A stretch of DNA of 64,000 nucleotides from Acidobacteriota bacterium (GCA_020851565.1 JADZCN010000139.1:30703-94702), one strand, 5' to 3'; shown: positions 44,521 to 53,423, counted from the stretch's first letter. Program-made: numbers and translations. Notes: a model not told the origin generated them from the letters alone.

Positions 44521-44592
44521 GGTTCTGAGGTTCTGAGGTTCTGGGGTTCTGGGGTTCTGGGGTTCTCGGGTTCTCGGGTTCTCAGGTTCTCG
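44521..44592 (+). repeat. GGTTCTGG tandem repeat between hisF and hisA
   Basis: About nine copies of GGTTCTGA, GGTTCTGG or GGTTCTCG lie directly upstream of the hisA start. They run into the last residues of hisF, whose final codons (STRT) are within the repeat. Confidence 0.88.
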
Positions 44593-45355
44593 TGCTCGCT
44601 GGCAGGCGGACGGGAATCTGGCGCGCGGCAAGGTACTGCTTCAGCTCCTCGACGCTGTGCTCGTTGAAGTGGAAGATGGAGGCCGCCAGGGCGGCGTCGG
44701 CCAGGCCTGCGGTGAAGACCTCGGCGAAGTGCTCGAAGCTGCCCGCGCCGCCGGAGGCGATGACGGGGATGTTCACGGCGGATGAGACGGCGGCGGTGAG
44801 CTCGCAGTCGAAGCCGCTCCTGGTCCCGTCGCGATCGATGGACGTGAGGAGGATCTCGCCCGCGCCGCGGTCCGCGGCCTCGCGCGCCCAGTCCACGGCG
44901 CCACGAGGCGTCTCGGCCTGGCCGCTCCGCACGTACACAGCGAAGCGCCCGCCCTGGCGCTTCGCGTCGATGGCCACGACCACGGCCTGGCTGCCATAGC
45001 GGTTGGCCAGAGTGGTGATGATCGCCGGGTTCTGCAGCGCCGCCGTATTCAGGCTCACTTTGTCGGCGCCGGCCTCGATGGCCGCGGCCGCATCCTCCTC
45101 GGTTCGGATGCCGCCACCGACGCAGAGCGGCAGGAAGATCTCGTGGGCCACGGCGGAGATGGTATGCGCGCGAGCCTGGCGAGACTCGATCGTCGCCGTG
45201 ACGTCGAGGATGACGATCTCGTCGATGCCCTCGACGTTGTACCGACGCGCGAGCTCCGCGGGGTCCCCGGCCTCGCGCAAGCCCTCGAAGTTGATGCCCT
45301 TGACCACGCGTCCGTCACGGACGTCGAGGCAGGCGATGATGCGCTTGGAGAGCAT
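44582..45355 (-). CDS. hisF: Imidazole glycerol phosphate synthase, cyclase subunit
   Basis: The 257-residue (betaalpha)8 protein starts [23 protein letters not shown] with catalytic D11. It has [28 protein letters not shown], the second Asp in [13 protein letters not shown], and [13 protein letters not shown] and PVIASGGAG for the phosphate sites. HisF uses ammonia delivered by HisH to make imidazole glycerol phosphate and AICAR. The last few residues fall in a GGTTCTGG repeat, so the natural C terminus may have been altered slightly. It starts 55 bases after hisH. Confidence 0.96.
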   Translation of the reverse strand: MLSKRIIACLDVRDGRVVKGINFEGLREAGDPAELARRYNVEGIDEIVILDVTATIESRQARAHTISAVAHEIFLPLCVGGGIRTEEDAAAAIEAGADKVSLNTAALQNPAIITTLANRYGSQAVVVAIDAKRQGGRFAVYVRSGQAETPRGAVDWAREAADRGAGEILLTSIDRDGTRSGFDCELTAAVSSAVNIPVIASGGAGSFEHFAEVFTAGLADAALAASIFHFNEHSVEELKQYLAARQIPVRLPASTRT

Positions 45356-45409
45356 TACGCCGATTGGACCGAGGATGACGCGGACGAAAAGATCCGCAGA
45401 TTTCGCAGT

Positions 45410-46123
45410 TTACGCAGATTCAACATGGCTGAGCCAGTTCTTCAGGATTCTCAAGCCGGCGTCGCCGGACTTCTCGGGGTGGAACTGCACGCCCGAGACG
45501 AGGCCGTCTTCGACCGCGGCCGAGAAGGCCACGCCGTAGGTGGTGATGGCCGCCGTGGCCGGCACGACCGGCGCGGCGTAGGAGTGTGTGAAGTACACCT
45601 GCGTGCCCTCGGGGATGCCCTCGAACAACCGCGATGGTCGGGGAAACGAGAGGGAGTTCCAGCCGACATGGGGGACCTTGAGCGCTGTCGAGAGCCGGGA
45701 ACCGGGAACCGGGATCCGGTTCTCCGGATCCCGACCATCGGGACTCTGCAGACCGTCCTCGGTTCCCGGTTCCCGGTCCCCGGTTCCCGACGCGATCGAC
45801 TCGGCGAGCCGCGTGCACGTGCCCGCGATCACGCCGAGTCCCGCGACCCCCGGTGCCTCCGTCGATCCCTCGAACAGCCACTGCAGGCCCACGCAGATCC
45901 CGAAGAGCGGAGCCGAGCGGGCGAGCGCGGCACGAATGGCGTCGCGCCAGGTCGCGTCGAGCCGGGCAGTGGCATCGAAGTGGCCGACGCCGGGGACGAT
46001 GACCGCGCGCGCGCGGACGAGCTCCGCCGGGTCGGCCGGCGTCCAGAACTCCGCGCCGATGTGGGCCAGGGCCTTGCGCACCGACGTCAGGTTGCCAGCG
46101 CCGTAGTCCACGAGCGCGATCAC
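45410..46123 (-). CDS. hisH: Imidazole glycerol phosphate synthase, glutaminase subunit, with repeat-derived insert
   Basis: The 237-residue class I glutamine amidotransferase starts with GTG overlapping the hisB stop (GTGA). [15 protein letters not shown] and [10 protein letters not shown] are followed by the nucleophile C77 in [13 protein letters not shown], and by H214 and E216 in [10 protein letters not shown]. HisH releases ammonia from glutamine for HisF. It is about 30 residues longer than typical. The excess lies at about residues 112-146 (GDREPG ... [11 protein letters not shown]), exactly where the DNA (45690-45792) is a GGTTCCCG-type repeat. The insert precedes KVPHVGWN, and the frame is preserved. 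Confidence 0.94.
   Translation of the reverse strand: MIALVDYGAGNLTSVRKALAHIGAEFWTPADPAELVRARAVIVPGVGHFDATARLDATWRDAIRAALARSAPLFGICVGLQWLFEGSTEAPGVAGLGVIAGTCTRLAESIASGTGDREPGTEDGLQSPDGRDPENRIPVPGSRLSTALKVPHVGWNSLSFPRPSRLFEGIPEGTQVYFTHSYAAPVVPATAAITTYGVAFSAAVEDGLVSGVQFHPEKSGDAGLRILKNWLSHVESA
45690..45792 (+). repeat. GGTTCCCG-type repeat inside hisH
   Basis: On the plus strand AACCGGG and GGTTCCCGG units are arranged as two inverted blocks around a non-repetitive centre. The same units appear at 47846-47878 and, as GACTCCCG, at 50603-50652. Confidence 0.82.
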
Positions 46124-46707
46124 AGCAGCCCTTTCGTGCTCGGCAGCATCTTCGCCAGGCGCTTGTCCTTCGCGCACGCCACGCGCAGCGCCCGGCCGAA
46201 CGCCTTGAAGCACGCCTCGATCTTGTGGTGGTTCGACCGGCCGTAGAGCACCTTCACGTGCACGTTGGCGCGCGCGCCCATGGCGAAGCCCTCGAAGAAG
46301 TCGTGCACGAGCTCTGCCTGCAGGTCGCCGACGAGGCGCACCTTCACCTTCGTGTCGACCACGGTGTGCGGGCGGCCGCTCAGGTCGATGGCGGCCACCG
46401 CCAGCGTCTCGTCCATCGGCATCACGAAGTAGCCCGCACGGTTGATGCCGCGCTTGTCGCCGAGGGCTTTCGCCACCGCCTCCCCAAACGCGATGCCGAC
46501 GTCCTCCACGGTGTGGTGCTGGTCCACGTCGAGGTCGCCCGTGGCCTTCACGTCCAGGTCGAATCCGCCGTGGCGGGCCACCAGGTCCAGCATGTGGTCC
46601 AGGAAGCGGATGCCGGTGCGGTTGTCGAACGTGCCGGTGCCGTCCACGTTCAGCGCGAAGCGAATCTGCGTCTCCGCCGTAAGCCGGTCGATTACCGCGC
46701 GGCGCAC
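46120..46707 (-). CDS. hisB: Imidazoleglycerol-phosphate dehydratase
   Basis: The roughly 195-residue monofunctional HisB has the two metal-binding His motifs: [17 protein letters not shown] and [22 protein letters not shown] in the first half, then [38 protein letters not shown]. It dehydrates imidazoleglycerol phosphate with Mn. There is no HAD phosphatase domain, so histidinol phosphatase must be elsewhere. The start is taken as GTG 46707, overlapping the hisC end by 16 bases; the first conserved residues ([12 protein letters not shown]) have no ATG in front. Confidence 0.94.
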   Translation of the reverse strand: MRRAVIDRLTAETQIRFALNVDGTGTFDNRTGIRFLDHMLDLVARHGGFDLDVKATGDLDVDQHHTVEDVGIAFGEAVAKALGDKRGINRAGYFVMPMDETLAVAAIDLSGRPHTVVDTKVKVRLVGDLQAELVHDFFEGFAMGARANVHVKVLYGRSNHHKIEACFKAFGRALRVACAKDKRLAKMLPSTKGLL

Positions 46708-47768
46708 ACGGCCTCCAGCGCCTCCACGGCCTTCCGCGTGTGCTCGAGCACGCCTGCCGTGATGCGGATGCAGTTCGGGCACGAGGGATCCGCGGTGCGA
46801 TCCCGCACGAAGACACCACGCGACTGCAGTCCCTTCACGATCTCCTTCGCCCGCGCCGCGCCGTCCACCAGGACGAAGTTCGCGGCGCTCCTCCAGTAAC
46901 GCAGGCCCAGCCTTTCGCAGGCGGCGTAGACGAGCTCCTTCGACTGGCGCGCCTGATCCAGGTACCACGGGCGAAACTCGGTGTCCGCCATCGCCGCGCG
47001 CAGGGCCTCCACGGCCACCACGTTGAGGTTGAAGAGCGGCATCGCGCGCCTGACGGGCGCGAGCAGTTCAGGTGAGGCGATGAGCACGCCCACGCGCATG
47101 CCCGCCAGGCCGTAGGCCTTCGAGAAGGTTCGGCCCACCATCACGTTCGGGTAGTCCGCCGCCTCGTCGAGGAAGTTCTCGTCCATGAAATCGTGATACG
47201 CCTCGTCCACGAACACCACGGCGTGCGCGGCCTCGCGCGCGACGCGTCGAATGGCCTCCAGCGGAATGGGCTGGCCCGTCGGGTTGTTCGGGTTGTTCAC
47301 GTAGACGATACGGGTGTTCGGCGTGACGGCGCGGAGGACGGCATCGGCCGGGAAGGAGAAGTCGGGGGTGGGCGCGACGGTGACGATCCGCGCGCCCATG
47401 GCCTTCGCCCCGTGGAGATACGGCTCGAACGTCGGGAGGGCCACGACGATCTCTGCCACGCCGGAGGGCGCTACCAGCGGCGCACCGAGCTCGACCAGCC
47501 CTTCAGGCGCGCGCGGCAACAGGTAGGCGATGGACGCGAGCAGGATGCCCTCGTCCAGGCCGTTGGTGAGGACCAGTCGCTCGGGATCCACCCCGAGGTA
47601 CGCCGCCGTCTCGAGCACGGCGCGCGTGAAATCGGGGTAGAGCGCCAGCCGCTCGGCGGTGAAGCCGCGCACGGCTTCAACGACCTTCGGCGAGCATCCG
47701 CCGGTGTTCTCGTTCTGGTGGAGCCGCAGCCCCGGCCCGAGGTCAGGGGCGCCTTGAATGGTGGTCAT
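46692..47768 (-). CDS. hisC: Histidinol-phosphate aminotransferase
   Basis: The 358-residue fold-type I PLP enzyme has [14 protein letters not shown] at the front, [32 protein letters not shown], the Asp of [11 protein letters not shown] and the Schiff-base Lys in [20 protein letters not shown]. The C-terminal [11 protein letters not shown] and [20 protein letters not shown] also fit. It converts imidazole acetol phosphate to histidinol phosphate. The start overlaps the hisD stop (ATGA) and the end overlaps hisB, so all are translationally coupled. Confidence 0.94.
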   Translation of the reverse strand: MTTIQGAPDLGPGLRLHQNENTGGCSPKVVEAVRGFTAERLALYPDFTRAVLETAAYLGVDPERLVLTNGLDEGILLASIAYLLPRAPEGLVELGAPLVAPSGVAEIVVALPTFEPYLHGAKAMGARIVTVAPTPDFSFPADAVLRAVTPNTRIVYVNNPNNPTGQPIPLEAIRRVAREAAHAVVFVDEAYHDFMDENFLDEAADYPNVMVGRTFSKAYGLAGMRVGVLIASPELLAPVRRAMPLFNLNVVAVEALRAAMADTEFRPWYLDQARQSKELVYAACERLGLRYWRSAANFVLVDGAARAKEIVKGLQSRGVFVRDRTADPSCPNCIRITAGVLEHTRKAVEALEAVCAAR

Positions 47769-49108
47769 CGCTGGGTCCTCGACGGTCTTGGGGTCTTGAG
47801 GTCTTGAGGTCCTGGGGTCTTGGGGTCTTGGGGTCTTGAGGTCTTCCGGTTCCCGGTTCCCGGTTCCCGACTCCCGACACGCTCTTCAATCGACCGCGCG
47901 TGTCCGTCGAGGCCCTCGGCGCGCGCGAGCGTGGTGATGGTGCCGGCGATGGCCCGCAGCCCGCGCTCGGACACGCGCTGCACCGAGACGAGCTTCACGA
48001 AGTCCGCCGCGTTCAGGCCGCCACGGAATCGCGCGGCGCCGGCGGTGGGCAGGACGTGGTTCGACCCGATGGCGTAGTCGCCGGCCACCTGCGCGGCCCA
48101 CGGTCCGACGAAGATGGCGCCCGCGTTCACCATGCGCGCCGCCACTTCGTCCGTCTCGACGACCAGGTGTTCCGAGGCGGCCTCGTTGGCGAGGGCCACC
48201 GCCTCGGTCATCGAGCCGGCCACGATGATGCCACCGTGCTTCCAGAGCGACGCGGCCGCGGGGCCTTCCGCCGGCGTCTGCAGCGCGACCTCTCGCGCAA
48301 TGGCTTCGGCCGCACGCGAGCTGGTGGTGATGCACACCGCGCGTGCGTCGGGGTCGTGCTCGGCCTGGGCGATGAGGTCCGCCGCCACCCACGACGCCGG
48401 CGTCTTCCCGGCGACGATGAGGATCTCGGTCGGGCCCGCGTAGAAGTCGATGGAACAGTCCGCCGACACCAGTGACTTCGCGGCCGAGACCCAGCGGTTG
48501 CCGGGGCCGACGACCTTGTCCACGCGCGGCACCGTCCGCGTACCGTAGGCCATGGCGGCCACGGCATGCGCGCCGCCCACGCGGAAGAGGCGGTCCACGC
48601 CGGCTTCGAGCGCCGCGGCAAACACGGTGGCGTCCGGACGCGGGCACGCCACGATCACTTCGGGCACGCCCGCGGACCGTGCAGGGATGGCGGTCATCAG
48701 CAGTGACGAGGGCAGCGGATAGCGCCCGGCCGGCACATAGCAGCCCACGCGCGCCAGGGGAATGACACGCTGCTCGACGGTGACGCCGGGCCTGACCGTC
48801 ACGCGCCAACCCTTCGGTACCTGCGCCTTCGACACGCGGCGGATGTTGCGCGCAGCGTCCCGGATGGCACGGCGCACCGGTGCGGGCACCGCCCGCGCGG
48901 CGGTCTCCCACTCGCTGCGCGGCACTTCCATGGGGCCTGTCAGGTCGTCGAGCTCCTCCGCGTAGCGGCGCAGCGCCCGGTCACCGCCCTTCCGCACGCC
49001 GTCGACGATGGCGGCGGCCTTCGTCTCGGTCACGCGGTCGCGTATCCGCGTGGCCGACAGCAGCGCAGCGACGGCCTTGCGATTGGTTGAAGCAACGATA
49101 CGAATCAT
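47765..49108 (-). CDS. hisD: Histidinol dehydrogenase with repeat-derived C-terminal tail
   Basis: The 447-residue protein has the full HisD pattern: VPRSEWETAA, LARVGCYVPAGRYPLPSSLLMTAIPARSAGVPEVIVACP, GGAHAVAAMAYGT, VDKVVGPGNRWVSAAKSLV, CSIDFYAGPTEILIVA, ADLIAQAEHDPDA, the Zn/acid-base region SEHLVVETDE, and FVGPWAAQVAGDYAIGSNHVLPTAG. It oxidises histidinol to histidine with NAD. The conserved domain ends at LDGHARSIEERV. The last roughly 35 residues are translated from GGTTCCCG and CTTGGGGT repeats and have no counterpart in relatives. Confidence 0.96.
   Translation of the reverse strand: MIRIVASTNRKAVAALLSATRIRDRVTETKAAAIVDGVRKGGDRALRRYAEELDDLTGPMEVPRSEWETAARAVPAPVRRAIRDAARNIRRVSKAQVPKGWRVTVRPGVTVEQRVIPLARVGCYVPAGRYPLPSSLLMTAIPARSAGVPEVIVACPRPDATVFAAALEAGVDRLFRVGGAHAVAAMAYGTRTVPRVDKVVGPGNRWVSAAKSLVSADCSIDFYAGPTEILIVAGKTPASWVAADLIAQAEHDPDARAVCITTSSRAAEAIAREVALQTPAEGPAAASLWKHGGIIVAGSMTEAVALANEAASEHLVVETDEVAARMVNAGAIFVGPWAAQVAGDYAIGSNHVLPTAGAARFRGGLNAADFVKLVSVQRVSERGLRAIAGTITTLARAEGLDGHARSIEERVGSREPGTGNRKTSRPQDPKTPGPQDLKTPRPSRTQR
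47785..47878 (+). repeat. CTTGGGGT plus GGTTCCCG repeats at the 3' end of hisD
   Basis: Eight or so CTTGGGGT-type units are followed by three GGTTCCCG units. They are read in frame by hisD and encode the RPQDPKTP-like tail. Confidence 0.9.
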
Positions 49109-49178
49109 CAGCGGCCTACAGTCCGAAAAGAAACCACGAAGGCACGAAGAATCACGAAGGACTCACGAAGAAAGAAAC

Positions 49179-49291
49179 TCAAGACCCCAAGACCCCAAGA
49201 CCCCAAGACCCCAAGACCCCAAGACCTCAAGACCCCAAGACCCCAAGACCCCAAGACCCCAAGACCTCAAGACCCCAAGACCCCAAGCCCC
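49179..49291 (-). repeat. CTTGGGGT-type repeat array (inverted) between hisG and hisD
   Basis: About fourteen AAGACCCC or AAGACCTC units fill most of the 193-base gap between hisG and hisD. The rest of the gap has GAAGGCACGAAGAATCACGA-like sequence; no gene is seen. Confidence 0.92.
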
Positions 49292-49301
49292 TGTCTTCGC
49301 C

Positions 49302-50225
49302 TTACAGCACGATCTTGTTCAGCGGGTACTCGACGATGCCCTGGCCGCCGGCGGCCTTCAGCTTCGGGATGAGGTCCCGCACGGTCTTCTCCTCGAGGAT
49401 GGTGTTCACGGCCACCCACTCCGGATCGCTCAGCGAGCTCACGGTCGGCCGCTGCAACGCGGGCAGCAGGCCCAGCACGCGTTCGAGATCCGCCTTGCGG
49501 ACGTTCAGCATCAGGCCCACGCGGCCCTGCGCCTCGATGGCGGCCTTCAGCAGCAGCGCGATGTTGGCGACCTTCGTCCGCTTCCACTCGTCGGCCATGG
49601 CCGCCTGGTTGGCCACCAGCTGCGTGTTCGACTCGAGGATGGTGTCGAGGATGCGGAGCCGGTTGGCCCGGAGCGTGGAGCCCGTCTCGGTGGCCTCCAC
49701 GATGGCGTCGGCCAGCACCGGCGGCTTCACCTCGGTGGCGCCCCACGAGAACTCCACGTCCACGTTCACGCCCTGCTTCTCGAAGTAGTCGCGCGTCACG
49801 CGCACCAGCTCGGTGGCGATCTTCTTTCCTTCGAAGTCCTTCGCCGTCTGGAAGGGCGAGCCTTCGGGCGCGGCCAGCACCCAGCGCACCTTGCCAAAGC
49901 TCTGCTTCGCGTAGACGAGGTCGGCAATCGGGGTGAGCGGTGGCTGCTCGGGGTGGCCGATCTCGTGTTCGCGAATCCAGTCCAGCCCGGTGAGCCCCGC
50001 GTCGAGGACGCCGTCGGACACGTAGCGCGCCATCTCCTGCGCGCGGATGAGCATGCACTCGATCTCGGGGTCGTCGATGGCGGGGAAGTACGACCGCGAC
50101 GAGGTGATGAGCTGGAACCCCGCGCGCTGGAACAGCTGCACGGTGGCCTGCTCGAGGGAGCCCTTCGGGATGCCGAGTTTCAGGGTCCGCCGGGACTGAA
50201 GTCCCGGCGCTCCGGTTGCGCTCAT
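49302..50225 (-). CDS. hisG: ATP phosphoribosyltransferase, long form
   Basis: The 307-residue HisG has the PRPP/ATP-binding domains ([72 protein letters not shown]) and a C-terminal ACT-like regulatory domain from about residue 220 ([58 protein letters not shown]). The long form needs no HisZ and is inhibited by histidine through that last domain. The start ATG overlaps the hisI stop (ATGA). It catalyses the first step of the pathway. Confidence 0.96.
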   Translation of the reverse strand: MSATGAPGLQSRRTLKLGIPKGSLEQATVQLFQRAGFQLITSSRSYFPAIDDPEIECMLIRAQEMARYVSDGVLDAGLTGLDWIREHEIGHPEQPPLTPIADLVYAKQSFGKVRWVLAAPEGSPFQTAKDFEGKKIATELVRVTRDYFEKQGVNVDVEFSWGATEVKPPVLADAIVEATETGSTLRANRLRILDTILESNTQLVANQAAMADEWKRTKVANIALLLKAAIEAQGRVGLMLNVRKADLERVLGLLPALQRPTVSSLSDPEWVAVNTILEEKTVRDLIPKLKAAGGQGIVEYPLNKIVL

Positions 50226-50545
50226 CGCCCGCCTCCCGTCACCTCGGTATAGAAGCACGATCGCTGGCCGGTGTGGCACACGTTGCCGTCGCCCTCCCTG
50301 TCCACCTTCACCAGCACCGTGTCATCGTCACAGTCCGTGAAGATCTGCCGGACGGCGAGGCGGTTGCCGGAGGTCTCACCCTTCGTCCACAGCTTGTTGC
50401 GCGTGCGGCTGAAGAAGGTCACGTAGCCGGTCTCCCGCGTGATCTTCCAGGCCTCGTCGTTCATGAAGCCCACCATCAATACCTCGCCGCTCGTGTTGTC
50501 CTGCACGACGGCAGGGACGAGCCCATCCAGCTTGCTGAAGTCCAT
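50222..50545 (-). CDS. hisI: Phosphoribosyl-AMP cyclohydrolase
   Basis: The 107-residue product has the HisI core: [49 protein letters not shown], and the metal-binding [12 protein letters not shown] with [12 protein letters not shown]. It opens the PRAMP ring after the HisE step. There is no HisE (pyrophosphohydrolase) domain or gene nearby, so that activity must be encoded elsewhere. It is the first structural gene after the attenuator, an unusual place for hisI. ATG 50545 was chosen because the family usually begins close to this point. Confidence 0.95.
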   Translation of the reverse strand: MDFSKLDGLVPAVVQDNTSGEVLMVGFMNDEAWKITRETGYVTFFSRTRNKLWTKGETSGNRLAVRQIFTDCDDDTVLVKVDREGDGNVCHTGQRSCFYTEVTGGGR

Positions 50546-50556
50546 ACTGCTCCTCA

Positions 50557-50652
50557 AGGTCTTGGGGCTTGGGGCTTGGGGCTTGGGACTTGGGTCTTGG
50601 GCCGACTCCCGACTCCCGATCTATCCCCGCTTCCCGACTCCCGACTCCCGAC
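50557..50652 (+). repeat. CTTGGGGC and GACTCCCG repeats between attenuator and hisI
   Basis: Six CTTGGGGC-type units are followed by GACTCCCG units (two, a break, then three). They lie between the terminator hairpin and the hisI start and so are part of the 5' untranslated region. Confidence 0.88.
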
Positions 50653-50685
50653 AAAAACAAAAAGCCCGCCGGTTTCCCAGCGGGC
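50653..50685 (-). terminator. Intrinsic terminator of the his attenuator
   Basis: On the minus strand the sequence folds as GCCCGCTGG-GAAA-CCGGCGGGC (50685 to 50664), a 9-bp stem with one G-U pair and a stable GAAA loop. TTTTTGTTTTTG follows immediately. It lies 39 bases after the leader-peptide stop and about 110 bases before hisI, as expected for a transcription attenuator. Confidence 0.9.
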
Positions 50686-50723
50686 CTTTGCGTGAAACGA
50701 ACCTCTGTGTGGTCGTCTTCGGT

Positions 50724-50804
50724 CTACACGCGCAGTCCGGCCGGGCCGTTCGGAGAACGGTGGTGATGATGGACCGGATGCGAGTGGTGGACGAAGGTGA
50801 ACAC
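50724..50804 (-). CDS. hisL: His operon leader peptide
   Basis: A 26-residue frame starts at GTG 50804 (TTG 50814-50816 is an alternative). It contains the ten-residue stretch HHSHPVHHHH: seven histidines, coded by CAC and CAT. It ends RSPNGPAGLRV at a TAG. A hairpin CCGTTC-TCC-GAACGG (50746-50760) follows the His codons within the frame and can act as the pause stem. The terminator at 50653-50685 comes next. When charged His-tRNA is scarce, ribosome stalling at the His codons would favour read-through into hisIGDCBHFA. The start codon is the least certain part; GCGGA lies 5-6 bases before the GTG. Confidence 0.88.
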   Translation of the reverse strand: MFTFVHHSHPVHHHHRSPNGPAGLRV

Positions 50805-50850
50805 GACTGTCCGCAAGGATAGCGCGGATCGGGGGCGGGAGGCAAACTGG

Positions 50851-51003
50851 GGGCTTCGGGCTTGGGGCTTCGGGCTTGGGACTTGGGGCTTGGGACTTGG
50901 GGAGGTCCTGGGGTCTTGAGGTCTTGTGGTCTTGAGGTCTTGTGGTCTTGGGGTCTTGGGGGCTTGGGGTCTTGGGGTCTTGGGGTCTTGGGGTCTTGGG
51001 GGC
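50851..51003 (+). repeat. CTTGGGGT repeat array upstream of the his leader
   Basis: About eighteen copies of CTTGGGGT, CTTGAGGT, CTTGTGGT or CTTGGGAC lie between the leader and the next gene (51050). The his promoter must lie in or beside this array. I see no other gene in 50805-51049. Confidence 0.9.
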
Positions 51004-51049
51004 TGCTTCGTGTTCGTCGTCGTGCTCCTCGTGCCGTGGTGGTTTCTCT

Positions 51050-51655
51050 TCACGCCCGAGCTCGGCGCTCTGCCGCCTCGCGCACGGTGTCCAGAAGCCC
51101 CTGCACCAGGACGTGTGCGCCGGAGCCGACGCCGAAGGTCCAGTACCGCCGGAACCAGCGCCGCGCGTGCTCGTCCGTCGTCGCCGTCCTCATCGTCCCC
51201 GTGAGCAGCGTGCGATGCGTGTCGAGTGGGCGGACCGAGAGCGAGTACACCGTCTTCGCGTAGCCCGGATCGGCGAAATCGCGGAAGCCTTCGGGCGTCA
51301 CGTGCGCGTACTCGATGACGGGACGCCAGAACTTCCCGACCAGGCCGAGCGCGATCTCATCGTGGACCCGCTCCCCGAGCAGCACCCAGCCCCCGTTGCC
51401 AGCCGGCTGCGTCGTCGTGTCCTTCAGCGTCATTCGCGCGGGCGCAGCGGGCATGGCCTCGCCGTGCAGCAGGTGGCTCACCACCTCGGGCAGCATGCGC
51501 AGCGCGCCGAGCGCGCCCACCAGCGGGCGCTGGCGTCCCACGTCGAGCAGGTCCACCTCCATCAGCGCGTCCCAGGTGGCCCCGACCTCCGCGTGGACGA
51601 CGATGGCCAGCGAGTCGGAGACATCGAAGATCGGCAGGAAATCGTCGACCAGCAT
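51050..51655 (-). CDS. Conserved protein of unknown function, SRPBCC-like
   Basis: The 201-residue frame begins MLVDDFLPIFDVSDSLAIVVHAEVGATWDALMEVDLLDVG. It contains WVLLGERVHDEIALGLVGKFWRPVIEY and TVYSLSVRPLDTHRTLLTGTMRTATTDEHARRWFRRYWTFGVGSGAHVLVQGLLDTV. The pattern, a ligand-cavity fold of about 190 residues ending with a long helix, resembles polyketide-cyclase-like or DUF2867-type proteins. I cannot assign a function. It is divergent from the protease gene at 51758. It ends 47 bases upstream of the his repeat array. Confidence 0.72.
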   Translation of the reverse strand: MLVDDFLPIFDVSDSLAIVVHAEVGATWDALMEVDLLDVGRQRPLVGALGALRMLPEVVSHLLHGEAMPAAPARMTLKDTTTQPAGNGGWVLLGERVHDEIALGLVGKFWRPVIEYAHVTPEGFRDFADPGYAKTVYSLSVRPLDTHRTLLTGTMRTATTDEHARRWFRRYWTFGVGSGAHVLVQGLLDTVREAAERRARA

Positions 51656-51757
51656 GGCGCCAGTATGCCACCGCGGAAGTGGTGGAAATCGCGACCGCAA
51701 GTCCGTCAGAATCTGCAACGCCCCCGCCGGCCACGACACCAAGTCAAGAGGCCCACC

Positions 51758-53404
51758 ATGCAGAGCGTCAAGCTGAGCGTCACCTGCCGTCGAAACCTGG
51801 AGAAGAAGTACCCCGCCGCCGCCCTCAAGCAGATCGACAAGGCCGTGTCGGCCTGGACGAAGGCCGACAAGGAACGTGACATCCAGACCGTGCACGTCGC
51901 CGTGGACGATACGGCGGCGATGAAGAAGCTGGGGGTGAAGGCCGTCACCGGCGCCATCACTCCCAACAAGGTGAAGCGCGCGCTGGATGCGCTGGTCGCG
52001 CGGCTCACACCGGACTACATCGTCCTCCTCGGCGCTGCGGACGTCGTGCCCACGTTCCTCGTGGCGAATCCATCGGCCTCCGAAGCAGGGGACGACGACG
52101 AGGAGGTGCCGACGGACAACCCGTACGCCTGCTCGCGGCAGTTCGTCGCGTCGAGGCGTTCGAGCTATCTCGTGCCGGACCGCGTCGTTGGCCGCATCCC
52201 CGACCTGCCGGGTTCGACGGACCCCTCGTGGCTCGTGGACTACCTGGCCCATGTCGCGCAGGCGCGCCCGCGGCCCATGGCGGACTACGACCGGGACCTC
52301 ATGGTCTGCACGGCCTCCTGGCGGAAGGCGGGCGAGGAATGCGCGAAGACGCTGGGACGCAAGCCCGCCGACGTGCTCATCTCTCCGCCCACGAAGGACA
52401 AGGCGCCGGCCATCGTGGCGCGGCGCAATGCGCGGCTCCACATGATCAAGTGCCACGGCGTGGACGAGGACTCGCGTTTCTACGGTGAGGGCGGCGGCGC
52501 CTTTCCCGACGCCCTCAGCAGCCCCACGCTCCTCGGGCGGACGGTACCGGACACGGTTGCCGGCGCGATGTGCTGCTACGGGGCGGACCTCTTCGATCCT
52601 GCGTCGCCAACCGCGCAGCATCCGCCGGAGTTCCCGATTCCCAGCGTGTACCTGAAGCAGGGCGCGCACGGCTTCCTCGGCTCGTCCACCATCGCGTGGG
52701 TGGGGCCCGTGCGGATGATGTGCGCCGACTGGATCGTGACCGCGTTCCTCAAGAGCGCCAGCACCGGCGCCTCGCTGGGGCGCGCGGCGCTCGAGGCCAA
52801 GCAGGACTACCTGCGCTGGCTGCAGCAGCAGGGCCAGGAGCCGGACGCCGCGGACGAGAAGACGCTCATCCAGTTCCTGCTGCTGGGAGATCCGTCCATT
52901 CACCCCGTCCCATCGGCGGCCTCCGCGACCGGCCGCGCACGCCGTGCGGGCCGGGAGCCCGCGGCGGCCGGCCTTTCGGCCGCGGTGCCCGCCGCGCTGC
53001 AGCGCCAGCGTCGCCGGGCCGCGCGCTTCGAGATCGGCGGGCTGCTGCGCGAGAGCCTTCCCGAGCGGCACGTCACCTCGCCGAAGAAGGCGCCGAAGAC
53101 CGTGGCCGACGAAGCCAGGCGGGCGGCCGCGGCGGTCACCACCGCGCAGATGCGCTGGACGCTCGGCCGCGCGGATCGCGTCGTGACGACGGCCGTGGCG
53201 CCCGAACTGGCGCCGCGGGCGGCTGCCTCCATCGCCGGGCAGCCGGGGCTCAGGGCCACGCGCTCGGTCGCCGCGCGGCAGACGTACCAGTACTATTGGG
53301 TATCGCGGCAGAAGACCGACCGGGTGAAGCGCATCAGCATGGTCACCGTCCAGGCCGACAGCCGCGGCCGCGTGCTGGGGAGCCGCGTGGTGGTCTCCAG
53401 TTGA
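51758..53404 (+). CDS. C25/caspase-like cysteine protease
   Basis: The 548-residue protein has a caspase-hemoglobinase-fold core at about residues 80-345. DYIVLLGAADVVPT forms an early strand, HMIKCHGVDEDSRFYG gives the catalytic H233, and VAGAMCCYGADLFDP gives C272 or C273 as nucleophile. GAHGFLGSSTIAWVGP and LIQFLLLGDPSIHPVP close the domain, as in gingipain-type C25 proteases. The C-terminal 190 residues are basic and not recognisable. There is no signal peptide, so it should act in the cytoplasm. Genes for a small beta-rich protein, a SIR2 protein and an nSTAND1 ATPase follow on the same strand, so it may be an effector protease switched on by the STAND protein (inference). Confidence 0.85.
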   Translation: MQSVKLSVTCRRNLEKKYPAAALKQIDKAVSAWTKADKERDIQTVHVAVDDTAAMKKLGVKAVTGAITPNKVKRALDALVARLTPDYIVLLGAADVVPTFLVANPSASEAGDDDEEVPTDNPYACSRQFVASRRSSYLVPDRVVGRIPDLPGSTDPSWLVDYLAHVAQARPRPMADYDRDLMVCTASWRKAGEECAKTLGRKPADVLISPPTKDKAPAIVARRNARLHMIKCHGVDEDSRFYGEGGGAFPDALSSPTLLGRTVPDTVAGAMCCYGADLFDPASPTAQHPPEFPIPSVYLKQGAHGFLGSSTIAWVGPVRMMCADWIVTAFLKSASTGASLGRAALEAKQDYLRWLQQQGQEPDAADEKTLIQFLLLGDPSIHPVPSAASATGRARRAGREPAAAGLSAAVPAALQRQRRRAARFEIGGLLRESLPERHVTSPKKAPKTVADEARRAAAAVTTAQMRWTLGRADRVVTTAVAPELAPRAAASIAGQPGLRATRSVAARQTYQYYWVSRQKTDRVKRISMVTVQADSRGRVLGSRVVVSS

Positions 53405-53423
53405 GCGCGGCGGGAAGGCCCGC

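Noticed and set aside
43801..50545. Horizontal transfer of the his operon
   Set aside because: Base composition and codon use look like the neighbours by eye; only the unusual gene order hints at it, which is not enough.
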